Shown: one piece after another, positions 62,881 through 64,000 of the stretch
Layout of the letters: every line of letters begins with the position of its first letter
How positions within the stretch are numbered: the first letter of the stretch is position 1
From: Sphagnum compactum
Lineage: Eukaryota > Bryophyta > Sphagnopsida > Sphagnales
NCBI GenBank assembly: GCA_965153455.1
Contig: OZ234493.1
Coordinates: forward strand, 29,688,213 to 29,752,212
Direction of reading: 5' to 3'
DNA: 64,000 bases
The notes under the pieces: generated by a model
Database searches by the model: none
Told to the model about the DNA's origin: nothing
The model's input: only the letters and a program-made list of their open reading frames with translations
Translations under genes and position numbers: made by a program

Positions 62881-64000
62881 TTGTTGCTTACAGGGTTGTC
62901 ATTTTTTGCATTTGAGCAATGCATCAAGATGTAGGTGAGGTGCAAACCTTTTAAAGCCATGATCATAGTAGCAAAACATTCTTGTCAAGATGAGGAATTT
63001 TACAATAATTTGGAAAGTTTCACAATTTGAGAATTTATATTGTTGTGTGTCTGGTCTCTTTTCACCTTTGTGTGTTATTTTTTCACTTTTTGTTGCAAGG
63101 TTCATGAATTTGTGCAAACCCTAGTTAAAAGAAAATTAGATCAATCCCACAAGAAACATCTTTCATACCTTCATGTACAAACAAATCTTCCACCCAATCC
63201 TATAAACTTGCATATACCTAAAACCCTAAGCTAGAATTGTGCTCCAAAAAACCAATGTAACTAATTGTCTTTTCTCTCATATTTTGTTGTTATGCAACAC
63301 ATTTTCACCCGTTTGCTTTTGGCACCTTCAATATTTTGGTGTTTTCGTCAAGTGAATAAAACATGGTTTATGGTTATAGGTGAGAGTTTTCCTTGAAATG
63401 CATTGGAGGTAATGAAAGTTGATCATAGGTCCTACCTCCAACACCTTGCCACTATTGATACCCCAAGGCAATTGTTTTCAAATGTGCTTTGAGTTTCAGC
63501 TTCAAACTTTGAAGATGTGTTTGCTACTCATAGTTTATCCCACATTTTATGATTCAAAATGTGATTCTTCTAACATCATTATATGTAATGTAAAATAATT
63601 TGTTCAATAGATCCTTCTTGTGTTTAAATTCCATCATTGTCCAATTTTGAATAAGCACAAATTTTGTACAAAATTCAATTGAAATTATTTCATTTGCCTA
63701 CAATTTAAGTTATTTTCCAAGTTTTGTTTCATTTGCTTTTATGTGTTTTTAATTTGGGTCCCATCTTGTTGAATCCTAAATTTGTAAATGCTTGTCAGTA
63801 TCATTTTTTTGCCTACATACACAACTTCACTGTGTTTCATTCTTTTTCCCTCCCTATCTTTTGTGTATAATGTTTATTTTATCTCTTTTTTTTTGTCTTT
63901 TTAATTTTGTAACACACATTTTTTCTACTTGCCAATGACTACATCATCATTCACAATGTCTCCTCCACTTTGTCTCTATCTAATTCTATCAAACCCCAAA
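62881..64000. other. AT-rich intergenic DNA to the window end
   Basis: No gene, RNA or ordered repeat seen. The last kilobase is rich in T-tracts. Confidence 0.5.

Overview
The window reads as nuclear DNA of a land plant. Six multi-exon genes have canonical GT-AG introns, mostly of about 80-400 bp. Their products are plant-type: a chloroplast PRPP synthase, a TOM1-like VHS/GAT protein, a KMS1/VMP1 membrane protein and an ACC-synthase-like aminotransferase. Compact introns, the ACS-like active-site style (SKDFGMNGFRVG) and AT-rich, repeat-filled intergenic DNA fit a non-seed plant such as a bryophyte better than a flowering plant. That placement is inference. I see no organellar or bacterial signature, no rRNA, no convincing tRNA and no CRISPR.

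Layout. 1-3.7 kb: AT-rich DNA with short degenerate repeats. 3.7-9.0 kb (-): 12-exon ACS-like aminotransferase. 9.6-13.1 kb (+): divergently transcribed, probably plastid-targeted protein of unknown function. 13.7-14.8 kb: a duplicated block with TTAGGG-like repeats. 16.6-17.4 kb (+): decayed GDP-mannose 3,5-epimerase gene that still has an intron, followed to about 20.6 kb by unidentified coding debris. 21.0-22.5 kb (-): TOL. 27.3-28.0 kb (-): two small hydrophobic ORFs of uncertain status. 28-41 kb: a gene desert with dispersed, inverted and tandem repeats. 41.3-43.3 kb (+): a 6-exon gene whose product looks like the NHEJ factor PAXX. 43.3-48.3 kb: decayed intergenic DNA. 48.3-51.0 kb (-): PRS. 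51.3-53.1 kb: a cluster of unrelated foldback structures. 54.6-57.9 kb (-): KMS1/VMP1. 59.6-62.9 kb: tandem copies of a 501-bp repeat and a 50-bp satellite.

The genes do not form a pathway; they are independent housekeeping loci (nucleotide synthesis, endosomal sorting, ER membrane organisation, PLP metabolism, probable DNA repair). The main points for follow-up are the PAXX-like gene, the unknown plastid protein with a frame conflict in one exon, a GC-AG intron in the ACS-like gene, the intron-bearing GME pseudogene, and the hairpin cluster between PRS and KMS1. For all six genes I assembled exons by hand from splice sites, reading phase and protein similarity. Internal phases close exactly, except for the noted problem in the unknown plastid gene.
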